A DNA stretch of 64,000 nt from Nocardia inohanensis NBRC 100128 (GCF_001612945.1 NZ_BDBK01000016.1:124001-188000), one strand, 5' to 3'. Shown: positions 41,405-50,028, numbered from the stretch's first letter. Program-made: numbers and translations. The notes: generated by a model from the letters alone, not told the origin.

Positions 41405-41434
41405 TTGACCGCCCGGAATCCGGGCACCTATGGT
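41405..41434 (+). promoter_or_regulatory. Sigma-A-like promoter with embedded inverted repeat
   Basis: TTGACC (41405-41410, -35), 18-base spacer and TATGGT (41429-41434, -10). The spacer starts with GCCCGG-AAT-CCGGGC (41411-41425), a 15-base inverted repeat placed exactly between the two hexamers, as for many repressor-controlled promoters. It drives the plus-strand operon starting at 41503. The cognate regulator is unknown. Confidence 0.55.
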
Positions 41435-41502
41435 GTGCCCCATCGTGGCCGGGCCGCCGTGCCGCCGCGATTCTCCCCTTCCCCAGCTCTGGAGTGAGTG
41501 AC

Positions 41503-41952
41503 ATGTCCTCGTCATCCCAATTTCCCACTGCCCCGGCCACCCTCGCGCAGGCCGCCGAATTCAATGCGATCGTCGCCCGCATCGACGACCGGACGCTGCG
41601 CACCGCCATGGCGGATCCGATGACCCGGGCCGTGGTGCTCGGCGCGGTGTTCGCCGGGATGCCGCAGCGGGTTCGCGGCGACAAGATCGACGGCGTCTCG
41701 GCGGTGATCCGCTGGCGCATCGGTGACGAACCCGATTGCTGGACCGTTCTCATCGACGGGGGTGCCTGTGCGGTGAGGTCCGGTATGACAAGCCGGACCC
41801 CTACTGTCACCCTGGAATTGGGCACCGTGCCATTTCTGCGCATGATCGCAGGTCAGACCGGCGGCATGGCGCTGGTGCTGAGTGGCAAACTGCGCATCAA
41901 GGGCAGTCTCACCATCGCGCGGCACCTGGAGGACTGGTTCGCGCGCGGCTGA
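41503..41952 (+). CDS. SCP2-like small protein
   Basis: 149-residue protein resembling sterol-carrier-protein-2 domains, a fold that holds hydrophobic ligands. A hydrophobic helix follows a MSSSSQFPT start; the C-terminal part reads FLRMIAGQTGGMALVLSGKLRIKGSLTIARHLEDWF, the SCP2 closing strand and helix. The motif is repeated in the 46272-46784 gene, so the two may be paralogues. It has a promoter with an operator just upstream and is followed by a hairpin-rich leader of 260 bases before the ACP gene. It may bind an acyl chain or lipid intermediate. Confidence 0.6.
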   Translation: MSSSSQFPTAPATLAQAAEFNAIVARIDDRTLRTAMADPMTRAVVLGAVFAGMPQRVRGDKIDGVSAVIRWRIGDEPDCWTVLIDGGACAVRSGMTSRTPTVTLELGTVPFLRMIAGQTGGMALVLSGKLRIKGSLTIARHLEDWFARG

Positions 41953-41961
41953 TCGCCAGGG

Positions 41962-42003
41962 CCTGCCATGGCAGGTTCTTGTCAACGCGGAGCCGTCCGC
42001 GTT
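41962..42003 (+). terminator. Tandem hairpins before the ACP promoter
   Basis: CCTGCCATGGCAGG (41962-41975) is a perfect 14-base palindrome followed by TTCTTGT. AACGCGGA (41984-41991)/TCCGCGTT (41996-42003) is a perfect 8-bp stem with a 4-base loop. They lie between the SCP2 gene stop and the promoter at 42007, and could end or weaken readthrough. Tract quality is moderate. Confidence 0.45.
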
Positions 42004-42006
42004 CGA

Positions 42007-42035
42007 TTGACTTCACCCGAACCGTTACTTAATGT
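42007..42035 (+). promoter_or_regulatory. Sigma-A-like promoter before the ACP-darB-darA operon
   Basis: TTGACT (42007-42012), a 17-base spacer, TAATGT (42030-42035). An inverted pair CGAAC (42018-42022)/GTTCG (42034-42038) overlaps the -10. The ACP start is about 170 bases further downstream, leaving a long leader with relatively low GC. Confidence 0.55.
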
Positions 42036-42212
42036 TCGAAATACCCGCGGCGCTGCCATGTATCCCGCGGATTTGCACAGGCGAGTGTGTGAATGGACGT
42101 CTCGGCAACGTGGCCGGACAAATCCCAAATCAGATCGGCCGACGCCGGCCTTCTTTCGTGTCCGCTGTGTGCGCAATTCGATTGTGCGTCATTGTGAAGA
42201 GGTTTCCGCACC

Positions 42213-42494
42213 ATGCCCGTTGACATTTCGATCAGGGACGATATCGCGGAGTTTCTGCGAACCCATTACAACCTGGATATCGAGACCATTTCTCCCGATG
42301 CCACCATGCAGGACATCGGCCTCGATTCCCTCGGGGTACTGACCATTGCCGATCTCATCGAGACCAATTACGGCATCTCCCTCGACGACGAGCGGATCGC
42401 GACGGTGAAAACCTTTGCCGGCCTGCTGGATCTGATCAAGCTCAAGATCGCCGAGGCCGCGCCGGCCGCGGCCGAGCCCGCCGAAGGGGTGTGA
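42213..42494 (+). CDS. Acyl carrier protein
   Basis: 93-residue ACP. The phosphopantetheine-attachment serine is Ser39 in DIGLDSLGVL, with the usual four-helix pattern and a short Ala/Pro-rich C-terminal tail. It lies 3 bases before the KAS III-like gene and follows a long leader. AAGAGG precedes the ATG. It is the carrier for chains made by the neighbouring ketosynthases. Confidence 0.9.
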   Translation: MPVDISIRDDIAEFLRTHYNLDIETISPDATMQDIGLDSLGVLTIADLIETNYGISLDDERIATVKTFAGLLDLIKLKIAEAAPAAAEPAEGV

Positions 42495-42497
42495 CCG

Positions 42498-43646
42498 GTG
42501 GAGGCCTACATCACCGCCACCGGCCGTTTCCTACCCGGTGCGCCCGTCGGCAACGACGAAATGGAGGAGTACATCGGCAAGGCCGGGCGCGCCTCCTCCG
42601 ACCTCAAGGATCAGATCCTCACCAATAACGGGATCAAGACCCGCTACTACGCCATCGACAAGCAGCAGCAGACCGTCGTCTCCAACGCCGCCATGGCGGC
42701 GGGCGCGGTGCGGCACGCGGTCGAACGCGCGGGGCTGGCCCCCGACGATGTCGAGATGCTCGCCGCCGCAACGACGTTGCCCGACCTGATGGGCCCGGGC
42801 CACGCCAGCATGGTGCACGGCGAGCTCGGCTACCCGCCCATGGAGATCATTACCGCGCACGGCATCTGTAGCTCGGGGATGATGGCGCTCAAGAGCGCCT
42901 ACCTCCAGGTCAAGGTCGGCGAGAAGGCCACCGCCGTCTCGGTCGCCAGCGAACTGGCCTCGCGCGGGTTCAAGCACACCCGCTACGAGGAGATGAAGGC
43001 CATCTCCGAGGACGGCTCGCTGCCCATGGAGGCGGCCTTCCTGCGCTACATGCTCTCCGATGGCGCGGGCGCGGCGGTGGTCGCCAATGCCCCGGCCCCC
43101 GGCCGCATCAGCCTGCGGATCGACTGGATTTCGCTGACGTCCTATGCCAATACGCAGAAAGCCTGCATGTTCTTCGGCAGCAAGACGAATTCGGCGGAGA
43201 AGACCTGGGGCGACTATCCCACCACCGCCGCGGCCGCACTCGACGGTGCGCTCGCGCCGCGCCAGAAATTGTCGCTGCTGCCGCACCTGGTGCGCATCGG
43301 CATCGACGAATACGTGAAACTCGCCGAGGCCGGGAAATTCGACCCGGATGCCGTCACCTGGTTTCCCGCGCATTATTCGAGCGAGCGCATGAAGACCATG
43401 CTCATCGGTGAATTGACACGGCGCGGCGTCTCGGCCGGACGGCCCGAAGCCTGGTACAGCAACCTGACCCAGGTCGGAAATATCGGCAGCGCAAGCATTT
43501 ACGTGATTCTCGACGAAATGCTGAACGAGGGGCTCATCAAAGCGGGCGACACCCTGCTGTGCATGGTGCCGGAATCGGGCCGCTTCGCGATTTCGTTCAT
43601 GCATCTGACCGCCGTCGCCGGGGCCTCCGATGAGGCCCGGGCATGA
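42498..43646 (+). CDS. darB: DarB-like ketosynthase III (dialkylresorcinol-forming)
   Basis: 382-residue KAS III-family ketosynthase. Catalytic triad: Cys about 124 in HGICSSGMM, His about 292 in WFPAHYSSERM, Asn about 328 in QVGNIGSAS. The N-terminus YITATGRFLPGAPVGNDEMEEYIG and NNGIKTRYYA are the pattern of DarB, which condenses two acyl units into a 1,3-cyclohexanedione that DarA aromatises to a 2,5-dialkylresorcinol in characterised Gram-negative pathways. The next gene is DarA-like, which strengthens the call. GTG start; it overlaps darA by 4 bases. Confidence 0.8.
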   Translation: MEAYITATGRFLPGAPVGNDEMEEYIGKAGRASSDLKDQILTNNGIKTRYYAIDKQQQTVVSNAAMAAGAVRHAVERAGLAPDDVEMLAAATTLPDLMGPGHASMVHGELGYPPMEIITAHGICSSGMMALKSAYLQVKVGEKATAVSVASELASRGFKHTRYEEMKAISEDGSLPMEAAFLRYMLSDGAGAAVVANAPAPGRISLRIDWISLTSYANTQKACMFFGSKTNSAEKTWGDYPTTAAAALDGALAPRQKLSLLPHLVRIGIDEYVKLAEAGKFDPDAVTWFPAHYSSERMKTMLIGELTRRGVSAGRPEAWYSNLTQVGNIGSASIYVILDEMLNEGLIKAGDTLLCMVPESGRFAISFMHLTAVAGASDEARA

Positions 43647-44575
43647 CGCGGTCCGACGCCGGGCGCGAAAGAGGCCGCCGCGCGGTCGTTTTCGAGTACA
43701 CCCAGACGGGGCAGCTGAGCGAGGTGGTGGACGCGCTGGTGGCACCGCTGGTGGCCGCGGGCTGGCTGATCCGCCGGGTCGCGGTGCGTCCCGCCACCCC
43801 GTTCCCGTTCCCGTGGCCGGTGCTGCGGTTCTTCGGGGTATTCCCGGCCTGCGTGGACCGGGACGCCACCATCGCGCTGGCGGACGACGAGTTCCACACC
43901 GCACCCGATGAATTGGTGATATTCGCCTATCAGGTCTGGTATCTCGCACCGTCGCTGCCCGCCCGGTCGCTGCTGGCCGGGCACAGCGAACTCTTCACCG
44001 GCCGGGAGGTGCTGAGCGTCGTGGCCTGCCGCAATATGTGGTACACCGCCGCGGCGGAGGTGCAGGGCCGGCTCGCCGATATGGGGGCGCGTCCACTGGG
44101 CACGGTGGCCGCCATCGACACCCGGGCACAGGCGATCACGTTCGTCACCACGCTGCGCTGGCTGCTCACCGGGCCGCGAGACGGCGCGGTATTCGGTCGG
44201 GCCGGGGTGGGCGCCGACGAACTGGAGCGGATCGGGGTGCTCGGCGCGCGTCTGGCCGAGGCGGACGATCCGGCGGCCGTGCTGCGCAATTCCGGTGCGG
44301 CGCCGGTGGTTCCGGTGCTGGCGGCGGCGGATCTGCTGGCGGGCCGGGTCTTCCGGAAGTTCGGTGCGGTCATCCGGCGCGCGGCGGGCCGGGGGCCGCT
44401 GGCCTGGGCCGGTGCGATGACCGGTTTCGTCGCCGCGCTCGGCGTCGCCATCGCCACCGGATTGCCCGCACTGGCCGTGGCGCGCCTGCTCTTCGGCGCG
44501 CGTTTCGACCGCTGGGTGAGCGCGCGGGTGGCGGCCGCGCTGGACCGGCCCGCCCGACCGGTGGTGCTCGCATGA
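43643..44575 (+). CDS. darA: DarA-like dialkylresorcinol condensing/aromatising protein
   Basis: 310-residue protein with a flavodoxin-like N-terminal half. FEYTQTGQL at residues 17-25 matches the flavin-phosphate loop, PFPFPW at 53-58, AYQVWYLAPSLP at 95-106 and CRNMWYTA at 129-136 are the conserved features of the DarA family ('dialkylresorcinol condensing enzyme'). The C-terminal 60 residues carry one or two hydrophobic helices, suggesting membrane attachment. It pairs with DarB in known pathways, where it aromatises the cyclohexanedione product. It is directly coupled to the hydroxylase by ATGA. DarA in an actinobacterium is unusual to my knowledge. Confidence 0.78.
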   Translation: MTRSDAGRERGRRAVVFEYTQTGQLSEVVDALVAPLVAAGWLIRRVAVRPATPFPFPWPVLRFFGVFPACVDRDATIALADDEFHTAPDELVIFAYQVWYLAPSLPARSLLAGHSELFTGREVLSVVACRNMWYTAAAEVQGRLADMGARPLGTVAAIDTRAQAITFVTTLRWLLTGPRDGAVFGRAGVGADELERIGVLGARLAEADDPAAVLRNSGAAPVVPVLAAADLLAGRVFRKFGAVIRRAAGRGPLAWAGAMTGFVAALGVAIATGLPALAVARLLFGARFDRWVSARVAAALDRPARPVVLA

Positions 44576-46275
44576 CCGTCTCGAACACCCGCGTCGCCGT
44601 CATCGGCGCCGGCCCGGCCGGACTGGCGACCGCACTCTGTCTGGGCCACTGGGGAATTCCGACCGTGCTGCTGGAACGGCGCACCACGCCCTCCGCGCAT
44701 CCGCAGGCCACCCTGGTGAACACCCGGACCGCCGAGATCCTGCGCGAACTCGGCCTGCTCGAGCAGACCCGAGCCGCCGGCACCACCCTGGAGAACGCCA
44801 CCCGGGTGCGCTTCCTGCGCACCCAGACCGGCGCCGAATTCGGGCGGCTGGAGCTGGTGGAATCGACCGGGAAGCTGATGCGGGTGCTCACCCAGAGCCC
44901 GGTTCAGCCGCTGCTCTGTCCGCAGCAGAAGCTCCAGACGGTGATGGCCGAACAACTCGCCGATCATCCGGCGGTCCGGTTGATCACCGGCGCGCAGGTG
45001 ACCGACCTGGTCACCACCGTGCACGGCGCCGAAATCGCCTATCGCGCAACGGCCGACGACACCCGCCACACCCTGGCCGCCGAATACGTGGTGCTGGCCG
45101 AGGGCGTGCACGGCGCGCTGCGCTCCACGGTCGGCATCGACACGCGGGCCGAACCGCCGCTGGGCACCCTGCTCGACATCCATTTCCGCGCCGATCCGCG
45201 GGTGCTGCCGCAGGCCGCCGACAGCGTGCTGTCCTGGATCATGAACGACCGCACCGCCGGCGTGCTGATCACGGTCGCGCCCGAGGACGGTGAGTGGATG
45301 CTGGAAGTCCCACTGCCGGAGGCGGATCCGGCGATCACGCCGGAACAGGCGGCGGAGATCCTGGCCGCCGCGCTCGGGCCGGGCGTCGAGGCCCCGATCA
45401 TCGGCATCCGCACCTGGACCATGGGCTCGAGCCGGGCGCAGCGCTGGCGGGACGCGAGCGGCCGGGTGCTCGTCGTGGGCGATGCCGCGCACGCCTTCCC
45501 GCCCACCGGTGGTTTCGGCATGAACACCGGTATTCAGGACGGGCACAATCTGGCCTGGAAACTCGCCGCTGTGCTGGACGGCTGGGCGGCACCGGCGCTG
45601 CTGGACAGCTACGAATCCGATCGTGCGCCCGTCGCCGACTTCAACGGCGCGCAGAGCGAGCGCAATGCCCTGGCCATGCGCGAATTCGCGGTAACCGCGG
45701 CGGCCCTGCTCGCCGAGGATGCCGATCCGGACCGCGATGAGCGGTTGCGGGCCGGAATCGAGGTGCAGCGACCGCATTTCGATATCTCCGGGCAGGCGCT
45801 CGGCTTCCGCTACGGGGCGGCCGAAGTGGTCGAGCAGGTGATCGACTACCTGCCCCGGGTCGAATCCGGCTGCCGCGCACCGCATTTCTGGGTCCGCACC
45901 ATCGAGGGTGAGCTGATCTCGACCCTCGACCTGCCCGACCGTGGCTTCGCGCTGCTGTTCGGGCCCACGGCGGCCGAGCAGTGGATCGACGCGGTGGGCT
46001 ACGTCCACCTGATGAACACCGTGCCCGTACACGCGGCGCTGGTGCTCGAACCGGAGTCCGAGGCGACCGAGTTCGCCGGTGCGCGGACGCTGGTCGATCA
46101 CTCCGGCGAACTCGGCCCCGCCTACGGGCTCACCGGAACCGGCGTCGCCGTACTGGTGCGCCCCGACGGTCACATCGCCGCGGTACTGCCCGGGCACGAC
46201 CCCTACAACGAACTGATCAAAGCCGTAATCGACGGCACCACAACCGGTTACACGAAATCAGAGGTGTTGGTGTGA
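44572..46275 (+). CDS. FAD-dependent aromatic hydroxylase (PF01494 group)
   Basis: 567-residue class A flavoprotein monooxygenase. FAD Rossmann motif GAGPAG at 12-17, and the second FAD motif GDAAHAFPPTGGFGMNTGIQDGHNLAWKL at 303-331. The C-terminal thioredoxin-like domain (about 420-560) is as in phenol and polyketide hydroxylases. It probably adds a hydroxyl to the resorcinol-type ring made by DarA/DarB. ATG 44572 overlaps darA (ATGA), and its stop overlaps the next GTG. Confidence 0.85.
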   Translation: MTVSNTRVAVIGAGPAGLATALCLGHWGIPTVLLERRTTPSAHPQATLVNTRTAEILRELGLLEQTRAAGTTLENATRVRFLRTQTGAEFGRLELVESTGKLMRVLTQSPVQPLLCPQQKLQTVMAEQLADHPAVRLITGAQVTDLVTTVHGAEIAYRATADDTRHTLAAEYVVLAEGVHGALRSTVGIDTRAEPPLGTLLDIHFRADPRVLPQAADSVLSWIMNDRTAGVLITVAPEDGEWMLEVPLPEADPAITPEQAAEILAAALGPGVEAPIIGIRTWTMGSSRAQRWRDASGRVLVVGDAAHAFPPTGGFGMNTGIQDGHNLAWKLAAVLDGWAAPALLDSYESDRAPVADFNGAQSERNALAMREFAVTAAALLAEDADPDRDERLRAGIEVQRPHFDISGQALGFRYGAAEVVEQVIDYLPRVESGCRAPHFWVRTIEGELISTLDLPDRGFALLFGPTAAEQWIDAVGYVHLMNTVPVHAALVLEPESEATEFAGARTLVDHSGELGPAYGLTGTGVAVLVRPDGHIAAVLPGHDPYNELIKAVIDGTTTGYTKSEVLV

Positions 46276-46784
46276 GAACCGAGGCGCTCACGGAAGCGAT
46301 CGCGCTCGCGACGGCGACCGGCAAGGCCACCGCGGCCCAGATCGAGGATCTGCTCTCGGGCGAACGCCCCCGGGTGCGCTCGGTGGTCGAGGTGATGGCC
46401 GAATCCGATCTGCGCTGGGCGCTCGGCACCGACCTGGGGGAGCAGGCGCTGCTCAATGCCTTCGAGCTGATGCCCGCCTATTACGTGCCGGGCGAATTCA
46501 CCGCGCCGGTCATCGTCCGCTACCGGGTGACCCGGGCCCCGGGCGAGCCGGTCGGGCGCGATGTCGTCTTCGGTCCGGACTACTGCCGGGTCGGCCCGGT
46601 GGACCCCTCGACCGAACCGGAGCTGAGCGTCTTCGTCGACGCCCTCGGCTTCGTGCGGGTCGCGACGGGCTTGGTCAAGGGCATGGAGCTGCTCATGCGC
46701 GGGGAACTGAAGTTGCAGGGCAATGTCCAGGTGGCGATGAAGACCGAATCCTTCTTCGGCTTGAGCACGGCGGCGAAATCATGA
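46272..46784 (+). CDS. SCP2-like small protein (second copy)
   Basis: 170-residue protein with a C-terminal segment (FVRVATGLVKGMELLMRGELKLQGNVQVAMKTESFF) closely patterned on the C-terminus of the 41503-41952 protein; the preceding 100 residues are less similar. No active-site residues are assigned. It starts at GTG 46272 in the stop of the hydroxylase and overlaps the KAS gene by 4 bases, so it is firmly inside the operon. A lipid- or intermediate-binding role is likely but unproven. Confidence 0.55.
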   Translation: MRTEALTEAIALATATGKATAAQIEDLLSGERPRVRSVVEVMAESDLRWALGTDLGEQALLNAFELMPAYYVPGEFTAPVIVRYRVTRAPGEPVGRDVVFGPDYCRVGPVDPSTEPELSVFVDALGFVRVATGLVKGMELLMRGELKLQGNVQVAMKTESFFGLSTAAKS

Positions 46785-48019
46785 GTGCGCCACAGCGTGT
46801 CGTCATCACCGGCATCGGACTGGTCACCCCGATCGGGACCGGCGTGGAGGAATTCTGGAAGCGGCTGATCGCGGGCGAGAGCGGGGTGCGCACGATCACC
46901 GCTTTCGATCCCTCCTTCAACCGGGTCCGGATCGCCGCCGAGATACCGGATTTCGATCCGGCGCGCTGGCTGGACTACAAGGACGCGCGGCGCTTCGACC
47001 GGGTCGGCCACCTGGCCGTCGCGGCCTCCGAACTGACCGTGGCCGACCAGTCCCTGGACGGCCTGGACAAGGACGAGATCGCGTCGGTCGTCGGCTCCGG
47101 GCTGGGCGGCACCCAGACCGCGCAGACCGGTATCCGGGACAACCTGAACGGCCGCAACGTCTCTCCGCTGTTCATCCCGATGGCGATGGCCAACTTCGCC
47201 GCCTCGACGGTGGCGTTCCGGCAGAAGCTCGGCGGCCCCTGCTACGCGCCGCTGTCGGCCTGCTCGTCCTCGGCGGACGCGGTCGGGCAGGGCTATCGCA
47301 TGGTGCGCGACGGGCACGCGGTCGCCGCCCTGGTCGGCGGTGCGGAGGCCGCGGTGAATCCGGTGGTGCTGTCCGGCTTCACGAGTATGCGGGCGCTGTC
47401 GAAGAACAATGACGATCCGGCGGGGGCCTGCCGTCCGTTCGCCAAGGACCGGGACGGTTTCGTGCTCGGCGAGGGCGCGGGCATGCTGCTGCTCGAGACC
47501 CTCGACTCGGCGCGGGCCCGCGGCGCGCACATCTACGCCGAGATCTGCGGCTACGGCCAGGTGGTGGACACCCATCACGTCACCGCGCCGCGCGAGGACG
47601 GCGCCTGCGCGGCCCGGGCGATGACCCTGGCCATGCGCGAGGCCGGGGTGGCTCCCGACGAGGTCGGCTACATCAACGCGCACGGCACCGGCACGCTGCT
47701 GTCGGATCCGGCCGAAACCAATGCCGTGCACCGGGCTTTCGGCGCGTACGGCCGCCGGGTGCCGATCAGTTCGACCAAGGCGATGACCGGGCACATGCTC
47801 GGCGCGACCGGTGCGGTGGAGGCCGCGATCTGCGCGCTCGCCATCGATCGCGGCGAGCTGCCGCCGACCATCAACCACACCGAACCCGATCCGGCGTGCG
47901 AGCTCGACTGCGTCCCGAATGTCGCGCGCACCGCGAATGTCGAAGTGGCGCTGTCGAATTCGATCGCGTTCGGCGGGCACAACGTCACCCTCGCCTTCCG
48001 GCGAGTCGAGGATCAGTAG
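46781..48019 (+). CDS. FabF-like ketosynthase (KAS II)
   Basis: 412-residue condensing enzyme with the full Cys-His-His triad: Cys161 (PLSACSSSADA), His301 (NAHGTGT), His338 (TKAMTGHMLG), and Lys333. It is a single ketosynthase as in type II polyketide, fatty acid or aryl-polyene systems, without a visible chain-length-factor partner. It could extend the acyl chain on the ACP before DarB acts. Overlap with the SCP2-like gene is 4 bases. The next gene, DUF3237, starts 9 bases on. Confidence 0.9.
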   Translation: MSAPQRVVITGIGLVTPIGTGVEEFWKRLIAGESGVRTITAFDPSFNRVRIAAEIPDFDPARWLDYKDARRFDRVGHLAVAASELTVADQSLDGLDKDEIASVVGSGLGGTQTAQTGIRDNLNGRNVSPLFIPMAMANFAASTVAFRQKLGGPCYAPLSACSSSADAVGQGYRMVRDGHAVAALVGGAEAAVNPVVLSGFTSMRALSKNNDDPAGACRPFAKDRDGFVLGEGAGMLLLETLDSARARGAHIYAEICGYGQVVDTHHVTAPREDGACAARAMTLAMREAGVAPDEVGYINAHGTGTLLSDPAETNAVHRAFGAYGRRVPISSTKAMTGHMLGATGAVEAAICALAIDRGELPPTINHTEPDPACELDCVPNVARTANVEVALSNSIAFGGHNVTLAFRRVEDQ

Positions 48020-48027
48020 GGGAAGCC

Positions 48028-48501
48028 ATGGAACTGACACATATCGGCACCGTCACCGCCAATCTGAAACCGCCCGTCATGATCGGACCGGGTCCCTACG
48101 GCGTGCGCATGTTCTTCGAGATCCTGGACGGCGTGCTGGAGGGTGAGCCGGGGGTACCGGAGGTCGCCACCATCACCGGCAAAGTGCTCTCCGGCGGCGG
48201 GGACTGGGCGCTGATCGGCCCCGACGGCTGGGTCCGGCTCGATGTGCGGGTGCAGTTCCAGACCCAGGACGGCGGCGCTATCTACGCCTCCTTCCCCGGC
48301 CTGATCGAACTGAACGAGCCGGTGCAGCAGGCCATCGCCGCGGGCACCGGCACCGACTTCGACGACCAATACTTCCGGGTGACACCGACTTTGGAGACCG
48401 GCGACTCCGATTTCGCGTGGGTCAACCACACCATGTTCCTGGGCGAGGGCCGCTTCATCGATGGATTCGGTCTCCAGTACAAGATGTATCGAGTGGGTTG
48501 A
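48028..48501 (+). CDS. DUF3237 protein
   Basis: 157-residue beta-barrel protein of the DUF3237 family (LTHIGTVTANLKPPVMIGPGPYGVRMFFEI, then DWALIGPDGWVRLDVRVQFQTQDGGAIYAS, and PTLETGDSDFAWVNHTMFLGEGR). Family members occur in polyketide and catabolic clusters and may act as ligand-binding or cyclisation-aid proteins; their reaction is unknown. ATG 48028 has AGGGGAAG upstream. It lies between the KAS and the exporter genes, one base from the ATPase start. Confidence 0.75.
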   Translation: MELTHIGTVTANLKPPVMIGPGPYGVRMFFEILDGVLEGEPGVPEVATITGKVLSGGGDWALIGPDGWVRLDVRVQFQTQDGGAIYASFPGLIELNEPVQQAIAAGTGTDFDDQYFRVTPTLETGDSDFAWVNHTMFLGEGRFIDGFGLQYKMYRVG

Positions 48502-48502
48502 G

Positions 48503-49255
48503 ATGAGCGAAGCAGGCGCCGCGGCCATCGCCGTCGCGGATCTCGTCGTCGCCCGGGACGGCACCCCGGTGCTGCGGGGGCTGTCGTTCACCGTCGCGCC
48601 CGGCACCGTGACCGGGCTGCTCGGGCCCAGCGGGTGCGGTAAGACCACGCTGATTCGCTCCATCGTCGGCGTGCAGCGCATCCAGGCGGGCAGCGTGCGG
48701 GTGCTCGGGCGACCCGCCGGCAGCGCCGCCCTGCGCCCGAAGATCGGCTATGTCACCCAGCAGCCCGCCGTCTACGACGACCTCACCGTCCGGCAGAACG
48801 TGCGGTATTTCGGTGCGGTGTACGGGGTTTCACCGGCCGCCGTGGATCGCACCCTGCGCGAGGTCGGGCTCGACGACCGGCCCGGACAGCTGGTGCAGCA
48901 GCTCTCGGGCGGGCAGCGGGCCCGGGTGTCGCTGGCCTGTGCCCTGGTCGCCCGGCCCGAGGTGCTGGTGCTGGACGAACCCACGGTCGGGCTGGATCCG
49001 GTGCTGCGCCGGGATCTGTGGGATCAGTTCCGGGCGCTGGCCGCGGCCGGCACCACGCTGCTGGTCTCCAGCCACGTGATGGACGAGGCCGAACGCTGTG
49101 ATCGCCTGCTGCTGATGCGGGAAGGGCGGCTGCTGGCCGACGAGACGCCCGCCGAACTGCGGGCCGCCACCGGCGTGCCGAATCTGGAGGAGGCCTTCCT
49201 CGAACTGGTGCTCGCCCAGCAACGGCAGCTCGACCCGACCACGCAGGGAGCCTGA
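48503..49255 (+). CDS. ABC exporter ATP-binding protein
   Basis: 250-residue ATPase. Walker A GPSGCGKTT at 41-49, signature LSGGQ at 134-138, Walker B VLVLDEP at 154-160, switch His in SSHVMDEAERC. It is shorter than DrrA, with no long C-terminal extension. ATG 48503 follows the DUF3237 stop by one base. With the permease at 49258 it should export the cluster's product, as in other antibiotic and lipid clusters. Confidence 0.88.
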   Translation: MSEAGAAAIAVADLVVARDGTPVLRGLSFTVAPGTVTGLLGPSGCGKTTLIRSIVGVQRIQAGSVRVLGRPAGSAALRPKIGYVTQQPAVYDDLTVRQNVRYFGAVYGVSPAAVDRTLREVGLDDRPGQLVQQLSGGQRARVSLACALVARPEVLVLDEPTVGLDPVLRRDLWDQFRALAAAGTTLLVSSHVMDEAERCDRLLLMREGRLLADETPAELRAATGVPNLEEAFLELVLAQQRQLDPTTQGA

Positions 49256-49257
49256 CC

Positions 49258-49995
49258 ATGTCGCTTCGACTCACGCTGTGGACCGCGGCCCGGGTGCTGA
49301 ACCAGCTGCGCCACGACCGCCGCACCATCGGCCTGATCCTGGTGGTGCCGAGTGTGCTGCTGACCCTGCTGCACTTCGTATTCGACCGCCGGCCCGACAT
49401 TTTCGATCAGATCGGGCTGCTGCTGCTCGGCATCTTCCCGTTCACCTCGATGTTCCTCATCACCAGCGTGGCCATGCTGCGCGAACGGACCACCGGCACG
49501 CTCGAGCGGCTGCTCTCCATGCCTTTGAACAAACTGGATCTGCTGCTCGGGTACGGGCTGGCCTTCGCGGCGGTCGCGGTGGTGCAGGCCACGGTGGCGG
49601 CGACGGTGGCCTACCGGTTCCTGGGCTTGCAGACCCAGGGGCAGCTGGCGGTGGTGCTGATCATCGTGGTGGCCACCGCGGTGCTCGGCTCCTCGACCGG
49701 CCTGTTCACCAGCGCCTTCGCGCGCACCGAATTCCAGGCGCTGCAATTCGCGCCGTCGGTGATCATTCCGCAGCTGCTGCTGTGCGGGCTGATCTGGCCG
49801 CGCGAGGAGATGTCGGCCCCGTTGCGGGCGGCCGGCAATGTGGTGCCGCTGCGCTATGCGGCCGAGGCCCTCGGCGAGGTCGGCACCTATCCGGAACCGA
49901 CCACCGTGCTGTGGCGCGATCTGGCCATCATCCTGGCCTTCGGCGTCACCCTGCTGATGTTGGGCGCGGCCACGCTGCGCCGCCAGTCCCGCTGA
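49258..49995 (+). CDS. ABC-2 exporter permease
   Basis: 245-residue membrane protein of the ABC-2 family with about six helices (IGLILVVPSVLLTLLHFVFD, LLLLGIFPFTSMFLITSV, the TTGTLERLLSMPLNKLDLLLGYGLAF coupling region, LAVVLIIVVATAVLGS, PSVIIPQLLLCGLIWPREEM, and LAIILAFGVTLLMLGAATL). It lies two bases after the ATPase stop. It pairs with the ATPase for export of a hydrophobic product. Confidence 0.88.
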   Translation: MSLRLTLWTAARVLNQLRHDRRTIGLILVVPSVLLTLLHFVFDRRPDIFDQIGLLLLGIFPFTSMFLITSVAMLRERTTGTLERLLSMPLNKLDLLLGYGLAFAAVAVVQATVAATVAYRFLGLQTQGQLAVVLIIVVATAVLGSSTGLFTSAFARTEFQALQFAPSVIIPQLLLCGLIWPREEMSAPLRAAGNVVPLRYAAEALGEVGTYPEPTTVLWRDLAIILAFGVTLLMLGAATLRRQSR

Positions 49996-50028
49996 ATTCC
50001 AACGAAATTCGGATTCGAGAGAGAGCCG

